From Solibacteraceae bacterium (GTDB taxonomy: Bacteria; Acidobacteriota; Terriglobia; Bryobacterales; Bryobacteraceae), in NCBI GenBank assembly GCA_021324015.1, contig JAJPJX010000069.1, positions 21,393 through 85,392 on the forward strand: 64,000 nt of DNA. Reading direction: 5' to 3'. Below, piece after piece: positions 35,774 to 45,268 of the stretch (position 1 is its first letter; each line of letters begins with the position of its first letter). The translations under genes were made by a program, and so were the position numbers. The notes beneath the pieces are model-generated. The model did not search any database. It was not told the origin of the DNA and saw only the letters and a list, made by a program, of their open reading frames with translations.

Positions 35774-36306
35774 GTTTTGAGACCGTTTGGAGCCCCCGCA
35801 AAATCAGAGGTTCCGCCGTCTCAAAAGTCTGTCGCAACACTAAAACGACGTTCGAAGCTTCTGGACACGGCATGCCTGTCGGCCCGGTCGCAGTATCCGG
35901 TGCTTCGCGGGAACGGGCCGAATTCGAAAATGTCTCCCTCAATCGCGAGTGGAATCACGTTGAGGCGTGAATCGGTCAGGCGTCGCTCCATGCTAGCAGC
36001 CGGCGACGTTGTCCAGGAAGTGCCGTTGCGATCACGTTGGGGAACCCTGCAGGGAAACCATATGAACGAGAAGTCCCCGATGCTGAACTTGGCTTGGAGC
36101 GGTGTCGCGGAACTGCACGCCCGATGACCACGCGATAGCTGTTGCGAAATCCCCGTCTCGCTACCAAAGGCCCCGGGACGCCCGCTCTGTGAGAACGCCC
36201 TTCACCAAACCCGCCTACGGCTTTCGTGGCAAGCAGCTTGGCAATTTCGACCCCGTTCATTCGGTTAAGGGATCAGCATTGGCGTCAGGCGAGCCGCTGC
36301 GCTTGT
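35774..36306. other. Decayed intergenic stretch upstream of the receptor
   Basis: 533 bp with several short overlapping frames on both strands but none convincing. A minus-strand frame at 35976-36260 shares the RVVIGRAVP segment with repeat copy A, suggesting the remains of an element-borne gene. It contains 48-bp repeat copy B (36112-36159). The receptor promoter region starts at 36307. Confidence 0.5.
36112..36159 (+). repeat. 48-bp direct repeat, copy B
   Basis: Matches 27191-27238 at 45 of 48 positions, same orientation, about 8.9 kb away. The three differences are single substitutions. Confidence 0.8.
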
Positions 36307-36342
36307 GCGCGGTCCTCTGCCGGAAGCAAACGCAATTTGGGG

Positions 36343-36393
36343 TTGACAAACAGCCCCCGGACACTATACACGTAACAGGATGAACAGGAGGGG
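36343..36393 (+). promoter_or_regulatory. Promoter and ribosome binding site of the TonB receptor
   Basis: TTGACA (36343-36348), 16-bp spacer, TATACA (36365-36370), then a strong AGGAGG (36386-36391) six bases before the ATG at 36398. The same arrangement is preserved base for base in the broken copy at 34436-34486, which supports it being functional. Confidence 0.7.
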
Positions 36394-36397
36394 ATAC

Positions 36398-39300
36398 ATG
36401 TGGATTCGTTTGTCCGGGCTGGTGTTTCTGGCGGCGGCGCTGGGGGCGCAGACGCGCGATACGGCGTCCATTTTCGGGACCGTGGATGACGCGCAGGGCG
36501 CGGCCATCCCCAGCGCCACTCTGACCCTGACCAACGTGGCCACCGGCCAGGTGCGCTCGACGTTGAGCGATGAATCGGGCCGCTACACGTTCAACCTGCT
36601 GGCGGTGGGTTCCTACCGGCTGGCGGTGGAGCAGGCGGCCTTCCGGCGCTACGAGCAGACGGGGATTCTGCTGCAAGCCAACGAAAACGTGAAGATCGAC
36701 GTGAAGCTGGAGGTCGGCGACGTGAAGACCGCCGTCTCGGTGAACGCCGCCGCCTCGCAGATCGAGACGCAGGTCGCCACCCTCAAAGAAACCGTGGACC
36801 GGGCGCGGGTGGTGGACCTGCCGCTGAACGGGCGCGACGCGGCGCAACTGGCTCTCCTGGTGCCGGGCGTCGTGAGCGGGCGGTACAACACCGGCGTGGC
36901 GGGCCAGGACTCGTTCAGCTTCAACGGATCGCGGAACAACAATGTGCGCTTCACGCTGGACGGCGGGCAGAACATGGACAACCACTACAACATGAATGTC
37001 CCGTTCCCCTTCCCGGACGCGGTGGAAGAGTTCTCCGTGCAAACCAGCAACATGGCGCCGGACCAGGGCAACGTGTCGGCCGGCTCGGTGAACATCGTGA
37101 CCAAGGCGGGCACCAACCAGGTGCACGGTGACGCCTTCTGGTTCGTGCGGAATTCCAACTTCAACGCCACGAATTTCTTCTCGCACCAGCCCGACCGCCT
37201 GAAGCGGAACCAGACCGGGTTTACGCTGGGCGGCCCGGTACGCAAAAACCGGCTGTTCGCCTTCGGCGGATTCCAGCAGCTCTGGATCCGCTCGGCGCCG
37301 GGCGACCTGCGCTACCAGGCCATGACGGCGGCCGAGCGGCAGGGCGATTTTTCCGCCGACAAGGCGGTGATCAAGGACCCCGCCACGGGCCAGCCCTATC
37401 CCGGCAACCGCATTCCGCAAAGCCAGATCTCGCCCGCCGCGCAGAAGCTGATGGCGGCGACTCCGCTGCCCAACGCGGACGGGTTTGTGCCGTATTCGAT
37501 CGCCCTGCCGGAAAACGGGCGGCAATACATCGGCCGGCTGGATTACGTGATGAACGACCGGCAGACGCTGATGTTCCGCGCCTTCCGCAACGAGCAGGTG
37601 GACCCGTTCCACTCGACGGCGGACAACATCAACGCTTCGCGGCGCTCGAGCGAAGCGCCCTCAAGCAGCGCCACGCTGGCGCACAATTTCACCGTGAGCC
37701 CCAACATGATCGTGCACACGCAGCTCAGCGGCACGCACATCATCGAGCAGGGGCAGAGCGATTTTCCCAAGGGCTACGCGGATTTCGGGGTGAAGAACTA
37801 CGCTCCCTCGAACGACATTTCGGTGAGCCTGGCGAACACCGGCGTGGGCTTCAACACGCCCTGGCAGCGGCAGTTCAAACGCTCGTCGGAGGAACTGATC
37901 CACGACTGGACCTGGACGCGCGGCGGCCACACCCTGGCCTGGGGGGTGCAGTTCTCCTGGGGCCAGTACAACGAGGCCACGCTGTGGCACGCCTCCGGCG
38001 CCTTCGTGTTTGACGGGCACGTGACGGGCTTCGACCGGGCGGATTTCCTGATCGGGCGCTTCTCCAGCTATGACCAGAACAACGGCGAGTTGGAGAACCG
38101 GCGCGAATTCCTGAAGGGCTTTTACGCCGGAGACACCTGGCGCGTCACCCGCCGGCTGACGCTGAACCTGGGCATCCGCTACGAGCCCTACACCTTCTTC
38201 AGCGATACGCTGGACCGCAACCAGACTTTCGACCTGGGCAACTTCCAGCAGGGGGTGAAATCCAAGGTGTTCCTGAACGCGCCTCCCGGACTGCTGTATT
38301 ACGGGGACACGGCGCCGGCAGGGTATCCTTGCGGGCCGAAGATTCCGCTGCAGGTGGCCTGCCCGGACAACAACAATTTCGCGCCGCGCGTGGGCTTCGC
38401 CCTGGACCCGTTCGGCGACGGCAAGACCAGCGTGCGCGGCGGCTACGCCATCTTCTATGACGTGCCCATGACCCGGGCCCAGAACAACTCCAACGACGTA
38501 GCGCCGTTCAGCTACGGCGTGCAGTTCTACGACGGCATTCTGGACAATCCGTTCCTGGGCCGGGAGGATCAAAACCGCTACCCGGTGACCAAGTTCGGCC
38601 CGGACAGCCCGTATCCCAGCCCGCTGGAGATGTACGTGCTGGACCGGAAGTGGGTCACGGCCTACACGCAAAACTGGAACCTGACGGTGGAGCGGCAGGT
38701 GCTTCGGGACGTGCGGCTACGCGTGGGGTACGTAGGGACCAAGGGCTCGCACCTTTCGGGCTACTACGATCAGAACGCGCCCATCTACAACCCCAGCCTG
38801 ACACTAGCGCAGAACCGGGCCAGCATCGACGCGCGGCGGCCCGTCCCCGGCTTCGAGCAGATCCTGCGCTTCTTCCACGGGCTGAACTCCAGCTACAACG
38901 GGCTGCAAATTTCGGTGGACAAGCGCTTCAGCCACGGCTTCAGCATCCTGAGTTCTTACACCTGGTCGAAGAGCCTGGACTACGAGTCGGTCAACGACGG
39001 CATCGGGGGCTTCTCGTCCTCGTATCCGTTCAACTTTTCCACGTGGCGCGGCGTGGCGAACCAGAACGTGCCGCAGCGCTTTGTGACCTCCTTCGTGTGG
39101 GAACTCCCAGGGCCGCAGACCGGTTCGCCGGCACTCAAGCTGCTGGCGCGGGACTGGCGGCTCAGCGGTATCCTCACCTTCCAGTCGGGATTGCCCTTTG
39201 ACGTGCTGGCGGTGGGCGACCCGCTGGCGGGGATCTCCGGGGCGCGGGCCAACCTGAGCGGCGCGGGGAACCCGGTGCTGGACGCGGGGCGCAGCAAGGG

Positions 39301-39610
39301 CGCGAAGGTGCTGGAGTATTTCGACCCCACCCGGTTCGCGAACGCCCTTCCCGGCAGCGTGGGCACGCTGGGCCGCAACTCGCTGGAGGGCCCCGGCACC
39401 TCCAACGTGGATATCTCGCTGGCCAAGAGCCTGCGGCTGCCGTTCTTCGGCGAAGCCGGCGCGGCGGAATTGCGCCTGGAGTCGTTCAACCTGTTCAACC
39501 GGACCAATTTCAGCAACCCGGTGACCGGGCTGACGAATCCGTTGTTCGGCCATTTGACCAGCGCGGGCGATCCGCGGATTTTGCAGATGGCGGTGAAGAT
39601 TCTGTTCTGA
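36398..39610 (+). CDS. TonB-dependent receptor, Oar-like, carboxypeptidase-regulatory type
   Basis: A 1070-residue outer-membrane protein. A signal peptide (MWIRLSGLVFLAAALGAQ) precedes a carboxypeptidase-regulatory domain (SIFGTVDDAQGAAIPSATLTL), a plug with the typical VVDLPLNGRDAAQLALLVPG and FTLDGGQNMDNHYNMNVPFP segments, and a large barrel ending in MAVKILF with terminal phenylalanine. Such receptors are numerous in Acidobacteria and probably take up plant or microbial polymers. ATG 36398 is preferred to an upstream ATG at 36380 because of the Shine-Dalgarno spacing. It is the intact partner of the fragment at 34491. Confidence 0.9.
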   Translation: MWIRLSGLVFLAAALGAQTRDTASIFGTVDDAQGAAIPSATLTLTNVATGQVRSTLSDESGRYTFNLLAVGSYRLAVEQAAFRRYEQTGILLQANENVKIDVKLEVGDVKTAVSVNAAASQIETQVATLKETVDRARVVDLPLNGRDAAQLALLVPGVVSGRYNTGVAGQDSFSFNGSRNNNVRFTLDGGQNMDNHYNMNVPFPFPDAVEEFSVQTSNMAPDQGNVSAGSVNIVTKAGTNQVHGDAFWFVRNSNFNATNFFSHQPDRLKRNQTGFTLGGPVRKNRLFAFGGFQQLWIRSAPGDLRYQAMTAAERQGDFSADKAVIKDPATGQPYPGNRIPQSQISPAAQKLMAATPLPNADGFVPYSIALPENGRQYIGRLDYVMNDRQTLMFRAFRNEQVDPFHSTADNINASRRSSEAPSSSATLAHNFTVSPNMIVHTQLSGTHIIEQGQSDFPKGYADFGVKNYAPSNDISVSLANTGVGFNTPWQRQFKRSSEELIHDWTWTRGGHTLAWGVQFSWGQYNEATLWHASGAFVFDGHVTGFDRADFLIGRFSSYDQNNGELENRREFLKGFYAGDTWRVTRRLTLNLGIRYEPYTFFSDTLDRNQTFDLGNFQQGVKSKVFLNAPPGLLYYGDTAPAGYPCGPKIPLQVACPDNNNFAPRVGFALDPFGDGKTSVRGGYAIFYDVPMTRAQNNSNDVAPFSYGVQFYDGILDNPFLGREDQNRYPVTKFGPDSPYPSPLEMYVLDRKWVTAYTQNWNLTVERQVLRDVRLRVGYVGTKGSHLSGYYDQNAPIYNPSLTLAQNRASIDARRPVPGFEQILRFFHGLNSSYNGLQISVDKRFSHGFSILSSYTWSKSLDYESVNDGIGGFSSSYPFNFSTWRGVANQNVPQRFVTSFVWELPGPQTGSPALKLLARDWRLSGILTFQSGLPFDVLAVGDPLAGISGARANLSGAGNPVLDAGRSKGAKVLEYFDPTRFANALPGSVGTLGRNSLEGPGTSNVDISLAKSLRLPFFGEAGAAELRLESFNLFNRTNFSNPVTGLTNPLFGHLTSAGDPRILQMAVKILF

Positions 39611-39674
39611 GGGTCGCCGCTCCGGGAGGGCCGGTTCGGGAACGTGGGATTCGCTACGATGGTGAGCAGGAGCC

Positions 39675-40625
39675 ATGAATACGGAACGGCTCGCCGGGTA
39701 TGTCTGCTCGCTTCCCGAGCGGGCGGTGCGGTCCCTCGCGGCGCTGGCCGGCGGGGCGGCGCATGAATTCGGCGCGGTGGTCCTGCCGCAGCGGGTGCGG
39801 CGCTCGCGGCTTTACGAGTCGCTGGTAGAAACGACTCTTCGGTTCCTCGTCGAGCAGGTCGGCGGGATCGAGGGGATCTACCCCGGCGACAGCAGCCTTC
39901 CGGACGACTTTCTGCTCCGTCGCGCGGCCGGCAACGTGATCGAACTCGCGGGGTTCATCTCGTTTCGCGCCTCGCCGGTTTGGGTTCTGGCCGCGCTGGC
40001 GGATCTCGCCGGCGCCGGCCGCGATCTGATCGTCGACATTGCGGACGCGCTGGAAAAAGAAGGGCTGTTGGAACCAGGGCGCCGCTTCGAAAGCGTGGAT
40101 CAACTGTTGGACGGGTTGGAACGCACGGCGGGCCGGGCAGCCGAGACCGTGAACACGCCTCCCCTCGACATCCGGAGCCTGCGCGAGGAGTGGTCCCAAC
40201 TACGTGGGGCGGCGGCCCACCTGCCCCGGCTGACCCTGCCGCCGGCCGATAGGCTCTGGAGCCAGTGGAGGGAGCTCAAGCAGGAAGCGGCGGCGCAAGG
40301 CCGGCCGGTCGTCGAACTCTCTTCCGCGATGGCTGTGGCGGCAGTGCGCAAGTTTCCCGATAACGCCCGCTGGCTATCGCGCGCCGCGCGAATCAGCACC
40401 CGGCGAACCGGGGAAGTTCTGGCGCGCGGCCTGCTGGATCATTACCGCGCCACCTTGGCGGAGATTCGCGCGATGGGCTATGGGAACTACTGGCTGCGCG
40501 AGTTCCAGCCTTATTTCAGGGGCTGCGTCCGCCAGTTCTCGCCCGCGCGGATCTCGATGACGGAACGGCTTCTGGCCCGCCGCCGCGCCTACGCCCGCTC
40601 GAGAGTGGAGACCGTCCAGAGGTAG
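39675..40625 (+). CDS. Conserved hypothetical protein, helical
   Basis: A 316-residue protein with no signal peptide. YESLVETTLRFLVEQVGGIEGIYP (about 47-70) is the most motif-like stretch; two hydrophobic helices lie near 84-115 (VIELAGFISFRASPVWVLAAL and ADLAGAGRDLIVDIADAL), then a charged region and a basic C-terminus. The layout suggests a membrane-associated helical protein; no function can be given. The ATG at 39675 follows AGGAG at 39666-39670. It overlaps the convergent GH9 gene by 37 bp. Confidence 0.6.
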   Translation: MNTERLAGYVCSLPERAVRSLAALAGGAAHEFGAVVLPQRVRRSRLYESLVETTLRFLVEQVGGIEGIYPGDSSLPDDFLLRRAAGNVIELAGFISFRASPVWVLAALADLAGAGRDLIVDIADALEKEGLLEPGRRFESVDQLLDGLERTAGRAAETVNTPPLDIRSLREEWSQLRGAAAHLPRLTLPPADRLWSQWRELKQEAAAQGRPVVELSSAMAVAAVRKFPDNARWLSRAARISTRRTGEVLARGLLDHYRATLAEIRAMGYGNYWLREFQPYFRGCVRQFSPARISMTERLLARRRAYARSRVETVQR

Positions 40626-42343
40626 TAGGCGTTGTGCGGGCTCCAGTATTCGGTGGTGCGCCAGTCGAAGCCGTAGGCGGTGTCGAGCACGGGTTCGTCC
40701 TTCACGTTGCCGGCGATGCCGTTCATAATGCCGCCGGGAATCAGGCCCACGAAGCGGGAGTGCGGAAACGGATTGCGCATGCCCTCGCCAGTCATGAGGC
40801 AGGCGCCGAAGGGGTTGGCTCCCAGGATCCACTCCAACTGGCGGCAGGCCAGCTCACGATAGCGGCTCTTGCCGAAGGCTCGCGCGGCGGAGGCCAGCAG
40901 CAGCGCATAGCACTCCAGGTGCGAGGTCATTCCCAGCCACCAGAACTGCTTGCGCACGGGCATGAAATAGCGATAGGTGAGATCGCCGGCGAGCGGGCGG
41001 TAGTGCTCGGGGGTGGGCGATCCGGTGAAGACGCCGTAGGGCACGATCTCGTAGGCGGAGTGCGCGGCGAGCGGCAGCACGTACTCGTCTAGGTGCAGGC
41101 GCACGGCATCGCGCCAGCGCGTGGCCAGGCGATGCTCGGAGAGCGCGGAGGCCAGTTCCAGCAGGGCCAGCGGCGGCAGGGCGGAATCCACGGCCTGGTT
41201 GTACGGGTTGGCGTCGGTTTCCGAGACGCGCCAGAAGCCGCGAACGTCCTTCTGGGAGCCGATGAAATCGGTGGTCTGGAGGGCCAGCAACCGTTCGCCG
41301 AGGCGCGCGGCGGCTTCGGCGTACAACTCCTTGCCCGCGGCGCGGTGCAGTTCGAGCGCGGCCAGCGTCCACCAGGCCAGCGTGTGTGAGGCGGCGCCGC
41401 GCCGCGCGGCATCCCAGCAGCGCACGGCGGCGCGCAGGCACTGCTCCGCGTAAGGCGCGTCGGTCTTGCGGAAGGCCTGCGCCATCATGGCCTGGAGCGT
41501 CACGAACAGCGCCTGCACGTGCTCGGGCTTCGCGGCGTTCAGGTGGCGGTCGTCCGCGGTTCCGGCGCGGTTGTCGGTCCAGTGGTTGTCGCTGTTATCG
41601 CCGTTGACGCCCCCCGCCACGTCGTTCCACACCAGGCCGTCGGCGTCCTGCATTTTGAGGAAGTAGCGGTTGCCCCAGCGGGCCTCCTCGAGCAGGGGCG
41701 CGAGGCCCGAACCCGCGGCATCCCACTGCTCGCCCAGGTTGCGCGCCAGGCGCAGCAGGGCGATGCCGTTCATCTGGGTGGCGCTCATCCACTTGCGTAG
41801 GTCGCCGGCATCGTGCCAGCCGCCGGCGAGGTCCAGGTGCGCGCCGGTGTCGCGGCGCCGGGCGTCGTCCAGGTGGCAGGCAGGATGGACATTGGGCACG
41901 GCCACGCCGCAGCGCTGGTAGTGGTAGTAGCCCACGGCCTTGGGCAAGGTGCGGCGCCAGAGGTCGGGGCGGATGAAGAAGGGCACGGAAAGCTCGTCGC
42001 CCACGGTGACCTGGTACATGCCTTCGCGCTCGAGGTCGCTAAAGTCGCCCACCAGGCAGTCGATGACGTCGGAGGTGACGCGCCGCAGCGGGCGGGTCTG
42101 GCGGAAGGGAGCCGGGTAGGCAGCGATATCGCGCACGATAAATTCGGTGGGCGCGGACTCTCCGGCCCAGCGGTAGATGACGACCTTGCGGGATTTCGGG
42201 AGGAAGCCCAGGTGACAGAGGGCGATGGCCGGAGTTTCCAGCGGCGTCATGCGCTCGACGCGCTCCTCCCGCGCGGGCCCTTCCTGGGCGGCGAGAATCG
42301 CGGGCGTGGACAGGCCCAGACGAACAAAATCGCGGCGGTCCAT
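40589..42343 (-). CDS. Glycoside hydrolase family 9 (endoglucanase-like), Tat-exported
   Basis: 584 residues. The N-terminus MDRRDFVRLGLS resembles a twin-arginine signal. Residues about 35-120 form an Ig-like CelD_N domain (LGFLPKSRKVVIYR). The (alpha/alpha)6 catalytic domain carries the GH9 signature GGWHDAGDLRKW with the catalytic-base aspartates, EWILGANPFG, and at the C-terminus TTEYWSPHNAYYLW with the likely acid glutamate. Family members cleave beta-1,4-glucans and related polymers. It is divergent from the esterase at 42397, and the two may act together on plant polymer in the periplasm. Confidence 0.87.
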   Translation of the reverse strand: MDRRDFVRLGLSTPAILAAQEGPAREERVERMTPLETPAIALCHLGFLPKSRKVVIYRWAGESAPTEFIVRDIAAYPAPFRQTRPLRRVTSDVIDCLVGDFSDLEREGMYQVTVGDELSVPFFIRPDLWRRTLPKAVGYYHYQRCGVAVPNVHPACHLDDARRRDTGAHLDLAGGWHDAGDLRKWMSATQMNGIALLRLARNLGEQWDAAGSGLAPLLEEARWGNRYFLKMQDADGLVWNDVAGGVNGDNSDNHWTDNRAGTADDRHLNAAKPEHVQALFVTLQAMMAQAFRKTDAPYAEQCLRAAVRCWDAARRGAASHTLAWWTLAALELHRAAGKELYAEAAARLGERLLALQTTDFIGSQKDVRGFWRVSETDANPYNQAVDSALPPLALLELASALSEHRLATRWRDAVRLHLDEYVLPLAAHSAYEIVPYGVFTGSPTPEHYRPLAGDLTYRYFMPVRKQFWWLGMTSHLECYALLLASAARAFGKSRYRELACRQLEWILGANPFGACLMTGEGMRNPFPHSRFVGLIPGGIMNGIAGNVKDEPVLDTAYGFDWRTTEYWSPHNAYYLWTVSTLERA

Positions 42344-42396
42344 GGTTCCAGCGTAACTCCGGGTAAACCGGTGCGCGACCTCGTTACAATAGCGCC

Positions 42397-43266
42397 GTGA
42401 AGACTCTCGCTTGTTTGCTGATCGCGGCGGCCTGCTTCGGGCAGAAGCGGCCGGTGGAACTGCTTTGGCCGAACGGGGCGCCGGGGGCGGTGGGGCAGGA
42501 GGACGCCGACCGGCCCAGCCTGACCATCTATCTGCCGGCGGCGGAGCAGGCTACCGGCACCGGCGTGGTGGTGTGCCCGGGCGGCGGGTATGCGCACCTG
42601 GCGATGGATCACGAGGGCGACCAGATCGCGCGGTGGCTGAATTCGTTCGGCGTGGCGGCCTTCGTGCTGAAGTACCGGCTGGGGCCGCGCTACCACCATC
42701 CCGCGCCGCTCCAGGACGCACAGCGGGCTCTTCGGTTCGTGCGCCTGCACGCGGCGGACTACGGCGTGCGAGCGGACCGCATCGGCATCTGGGGATTCTC
42801 CGCGGGCGGCCACCTGGCGGCCACCGCGGGGACGCACTTCGACCGCGGCCATCCCCAGGCGCCGGAAGCCATCGACCGCGAGAGCTGCCGGCCGGACTTT
42901 CTGATCCTGGCCTACCCGGTGATCTCCTTCACCACGCCCTACACGCACCGCGGCTCGCTGCGCAACCTGCTGGGCGACAACCCGGACCCGCAACTGGTGG
43001 AGAGCCTTTCCGCGGAAAAGCAGGTGACCCCGGAGACGCCGCCCACCTTCTTGTTCCACACCAACGCGGACACGGGCGTGCCGGCGGAGAACAGCGTGCT
43101 GTTCTACCTGGCGCTGCGCAAGGCGGGCGTGCCCGCGGAAATGCACATCTATCAGAACGGGCCGCACGGCGTGGGACTGGCGCCGCTGGACGAGGCGCTC
43201 TCCTCGTGGCCGGCGCGCCTGGCGGACTGGATGCGCACGCGCGGCCTGCTGAACAACGCGAAGTGA
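42397..43266 (+). CDS. Alpha/beta-hydrolase, acetylxylan esterase-like
   Basis: A 289-residue exported esterase. The signal peptide is MKTLACLLIAAACFG. The oxyanion-hole motif is CPGGGYAHLA and the nucleophile is Ser135 in GFSAGG. The acid is probably the aspartate of HTNADTGVPAENS and the base the histidine of NGPHGVGLA. This pattern is typical of the xylanase-B-like/BD-FAE esterases that deacetylate hemicellulose. The start is GTG at 42397. It is divergent from GH9 with 53 bp between. Its last 115 bp overlap the end of the minus-strand GGCT gene. Confidence 0.83.
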   Translation: MKTLACLLIAAACFGQKRPVELLWPNGAPGAVGQEDADRPSLTIYLPAAEQATGTGVVVCPGGGYAHLAMDHEGDQIARWLNSFGVAAFVLKYRLGPRYHHPAPLQDAQRALRFVRLHAADYGVRADRIGIWGFSAGGHLAATAGTHFDRGHPQAPEAIDRESCRPDFLILAYPVISFTTPYTHRGSLRNLLGDNPDPQLVESLSAEKQVTPETPPTFLFHTNADTGVPAENSVLFYLALRKAGVPAEMHIYQNGPHGVGLAPLDEALSSWPARLADWMRTRGLLNNAK

Positions 43267-43706
43267 TATCTTCGATCGCATGAGGCGAACGGCAGCCCTG
43301 GCTCCGTGCGCGGCGGTGGCGGCGCCGAGGAGCGCGGCTTCCATGCAGCGATCAGGCGGGCGGACGGCGCGGGCCGGGCGAGCGCGTAGGCCCAGGCGAT
43401 GACCGGCGGGCCGCTTTCGGGCTGCACTTCGACCCGCGCGCGGGCGAACCAGGGCCCTTCGTAGGCATCCAGGAGTGGCATTCCTTGCGGGCGGCCCAAG
43501 CGGTACAACTCGCCCGAGATCGGCGATCCGGCGGCAGGATCAAAGACCGCGGCGGGGTAAGCTCCGAAGTCGTATAGGCGGCCGCGGGCCTGGGCGGCGC
43601 CGAGGCAGCGGGCTTGCAAGCGGCCGCGCCAGCCCGGGAATCCGCGGCCGCCGCGCATCAGCGTGCCGTAGACGAACAACAGCCGGCAGGGGCGCTCGCG
43701 TTTCAC
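43152..43706 (-). CDS. Gamma-glutamylcyclotransferase-like (AIG2/GGCT) protein
   Basis: 184 residues. The first 115 or so form the GGCT fold: LLFVYGTLMRG (substrate loop YGTL), GRLYDFGAYPA, GELYRL and LLDAYEGPWFARARV, where Glu in YEGP is the usual catalytic residue. The last about 70 residues are arginine-, serine- and proline-rich, not typical of the family, and lie antisense to the 3' end of the esterase gene, so the true end may differ. The GTG at 43706 overlaps the peroxidase stop (GTGA). The substrate is uncertain. Confidence 0.7.
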   Translation of the reverse strand: MKRERPCRLLFVYGTLMRGGRGFPGWRGRLQARCLGAAQARGRLYDFGAYPAAVFDPAAGSPISGELYRLGRPQGMPLLDAYEGPWFARARVEVQPESGPPVIAWAYALARPAPSARLIAAWKPRSSAPPPPRTEPGLPFASCDRRYHFALFSRPRVRIQSARRAGHEESASSSGASPTPCGPF

Positions 43707-45163
43707 AAAGTTCGCAGGAAGGCGATCAAGGCCGCCTTGTCGTCCGCCGAGAGCGAGAGGCCAAACCGGTGGCCGGGCACGGGATGGGCCTGGCCGTTGT
43801 AGCTTTTGAAGCCCGTGGGCACGTAGCCGGCGCGCAGGCGGGCGGGGTCGAACCAGTCCTCGAGCGTGGCGACCGAGCCGTTGTGCTCGAGCGGCCCGCG
43901 GTACCACAGGCCTTTCAGGGAGGGCACCTTGTAATAGCCCGTGCCCTTGTGGGTTTCGAGCGCATAGCGGGGATCGGTGCCCACGCGGACTTCCAGGATA
44001 TCGAAGCGCGCCCTGTCCGCCGCCGGGGGCATGAAGCCCTCTACGGGAATGAGCTTGTTGTTGGTGTAGAGCGGCGGTGTGTGGCACCCGCCGCAGCCTG
44101 CGCGCGCGAAGACGCGTTGGCCGCGCGCGGCCAGCTCGCCCGCGGGGTTGGGATTCGGTGGGGGCTGGAGCGAATAGAGGTACAGAGCCAACGCATAGAG
44201 CTGCTCATCGCTATAGCGCGCGGCGTGGCCGGCGTCGAGGCGGGGCGCGGGCAGGTCGCCGTAACGGTCGTAGGCGAACATGTCCTGCGAAAGGCTGGAG
44301 TAGCGCATCAGGTCGGCGATGGCGCGGTGGCGGATCAGCCCGGTGTGATCCAGATAGCGGCGCTCCCGGACGCGGATCAAGTCGGGGATCTGGGGCGGCA
44401 GGAACATGCTGGTGTTGGCGCGGGCCGTGACGCCGGGCGGAATGGCTTCGCCGGCGGCGATCAACTCGTCCAGGGACATGGCGCGCGCGCGGCGATTGGG
44501 ATCGTCCGGCAGCCAGGGCATTTCAAACTGCCGCGCGAAGCCCGCCATGCGCGCCAGCACCTTGGCGGGGTCCATGACCTGGGCGGCGCGGCGCAGCATG
44601 CGGGCGCCTTCGCGGTCGCCGGGATTGTTGCCCTGCGCGCCGGGGACCACCGTGCCATCGGGAAGAACGCGCGTGTGGCAGGTATTGCAGCCCATGGAGC
44701 CTAGCTCTACCTCGCCCTTGCGGCGGATCACCCAGCGGGCGAAGGGGATGGTGCCGTCCTTGGCCACAGGCATGCCGGTCTCTTTGAAGAAAGCGGTGTC
44801 GCGCAGATCGGCGGCGCTGAAGAAGACCGGGCTGAAGGATGTGGGCGCGTTAAAGACCAGTTCCCCGGCTTTGATCCAGTCCTCCCGCGAGTGCAGGCGG
44901 GCGGGATCGAAAGCGATGACGGGCGCCTGCTGGCGGAGCCAGTCCTGGTAGCCGGCGGGCTCGCGGCCGGGGGCGTAGACCGGATAGGTCTTGTAGAGGA
45001 CGCGCGGGGGGATCCGATAATAGGCGTCCGCGGAGATGTGCACCGGAGAATAGCGCGGGTTGGCCAGGGGCACTTCCAGGGAGGCCATCGCCGCGTCGTC
45101 CCAAGTCTTCGGAATATCCCGCTGGAAGACACTTGCCGCTAAGAGAAGTAGCAGGGTTTTCAC
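43703..45163 (-). CDS. Di-haem cytochrome c peroxidase/MauG-like protein
   Basis: A 486-residue exported protein with two haem c motifs, CNTCH (159-163) and CGGCH (357-361). The C-terminal region YYKVPSLKGLWYRGPLEHNGSVATLEDWFDP matches bacterial di-haem peroxidases. The domain before the first haem is longer than in CcpA and unassigned. MKTLLLLLAASVF is a signal peptide. The start is GTG at 45163. It likely acts in the periplasm in peroxide reduction or radical-based protein modification. The next gene (GGCT) is translationally coupled. Confidence 0.8.
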   Translation of the reverse strand: MKTLLLLLAASVFQRDIPKTWDDAAMASLEVPLANPRYSPVHISADAYYRIPPRVLYKTYPVYAPGREPAGYQDWLRQQAPVIAFDPARLHSREDWIKAGELVFNAPTSFSPVFFSAADLRDTAFFKETGMPVAKDGTIPFARWVIRRKGEVELGSMGCNTCHTRVLPDGTVVPGAQGNNPGDREGARMLRRAAQVMDPAKVLARMAGFARQFEMPWLPDDPNRRARAMSLDELIAAGEAIPPGVTARANTSMFLPPQIPDLIRVRERRYLDHTGLIRHRAIADLMRYSSLSQDMFAYDRYGDLPAPRLDAGHAARYSDEQLYALALYLYSLQPPPNPNPAGELAARGQRVFARAGCGGCHTPPLYTNNKLIPVEGFMPPAADRARFDILEVRVGTDPRYALETHKGTGYYKVPSLKGLWYRGPLEHNGSVATLEDWFDPARLRAGYVPTGFKSYNGQAHPVPGHRFGLSLSADDKAALIAFLRTL

Positions 45164-45268
45164 TTTCTTTCATGCTACTGCACCGGGAATGTACGAAAGT
45201 CACCGGTTGCGGTATACCTGTAACGGAACGGAGGCGCCGGACGTATCAATACCGAGCGCAGTACCTTC

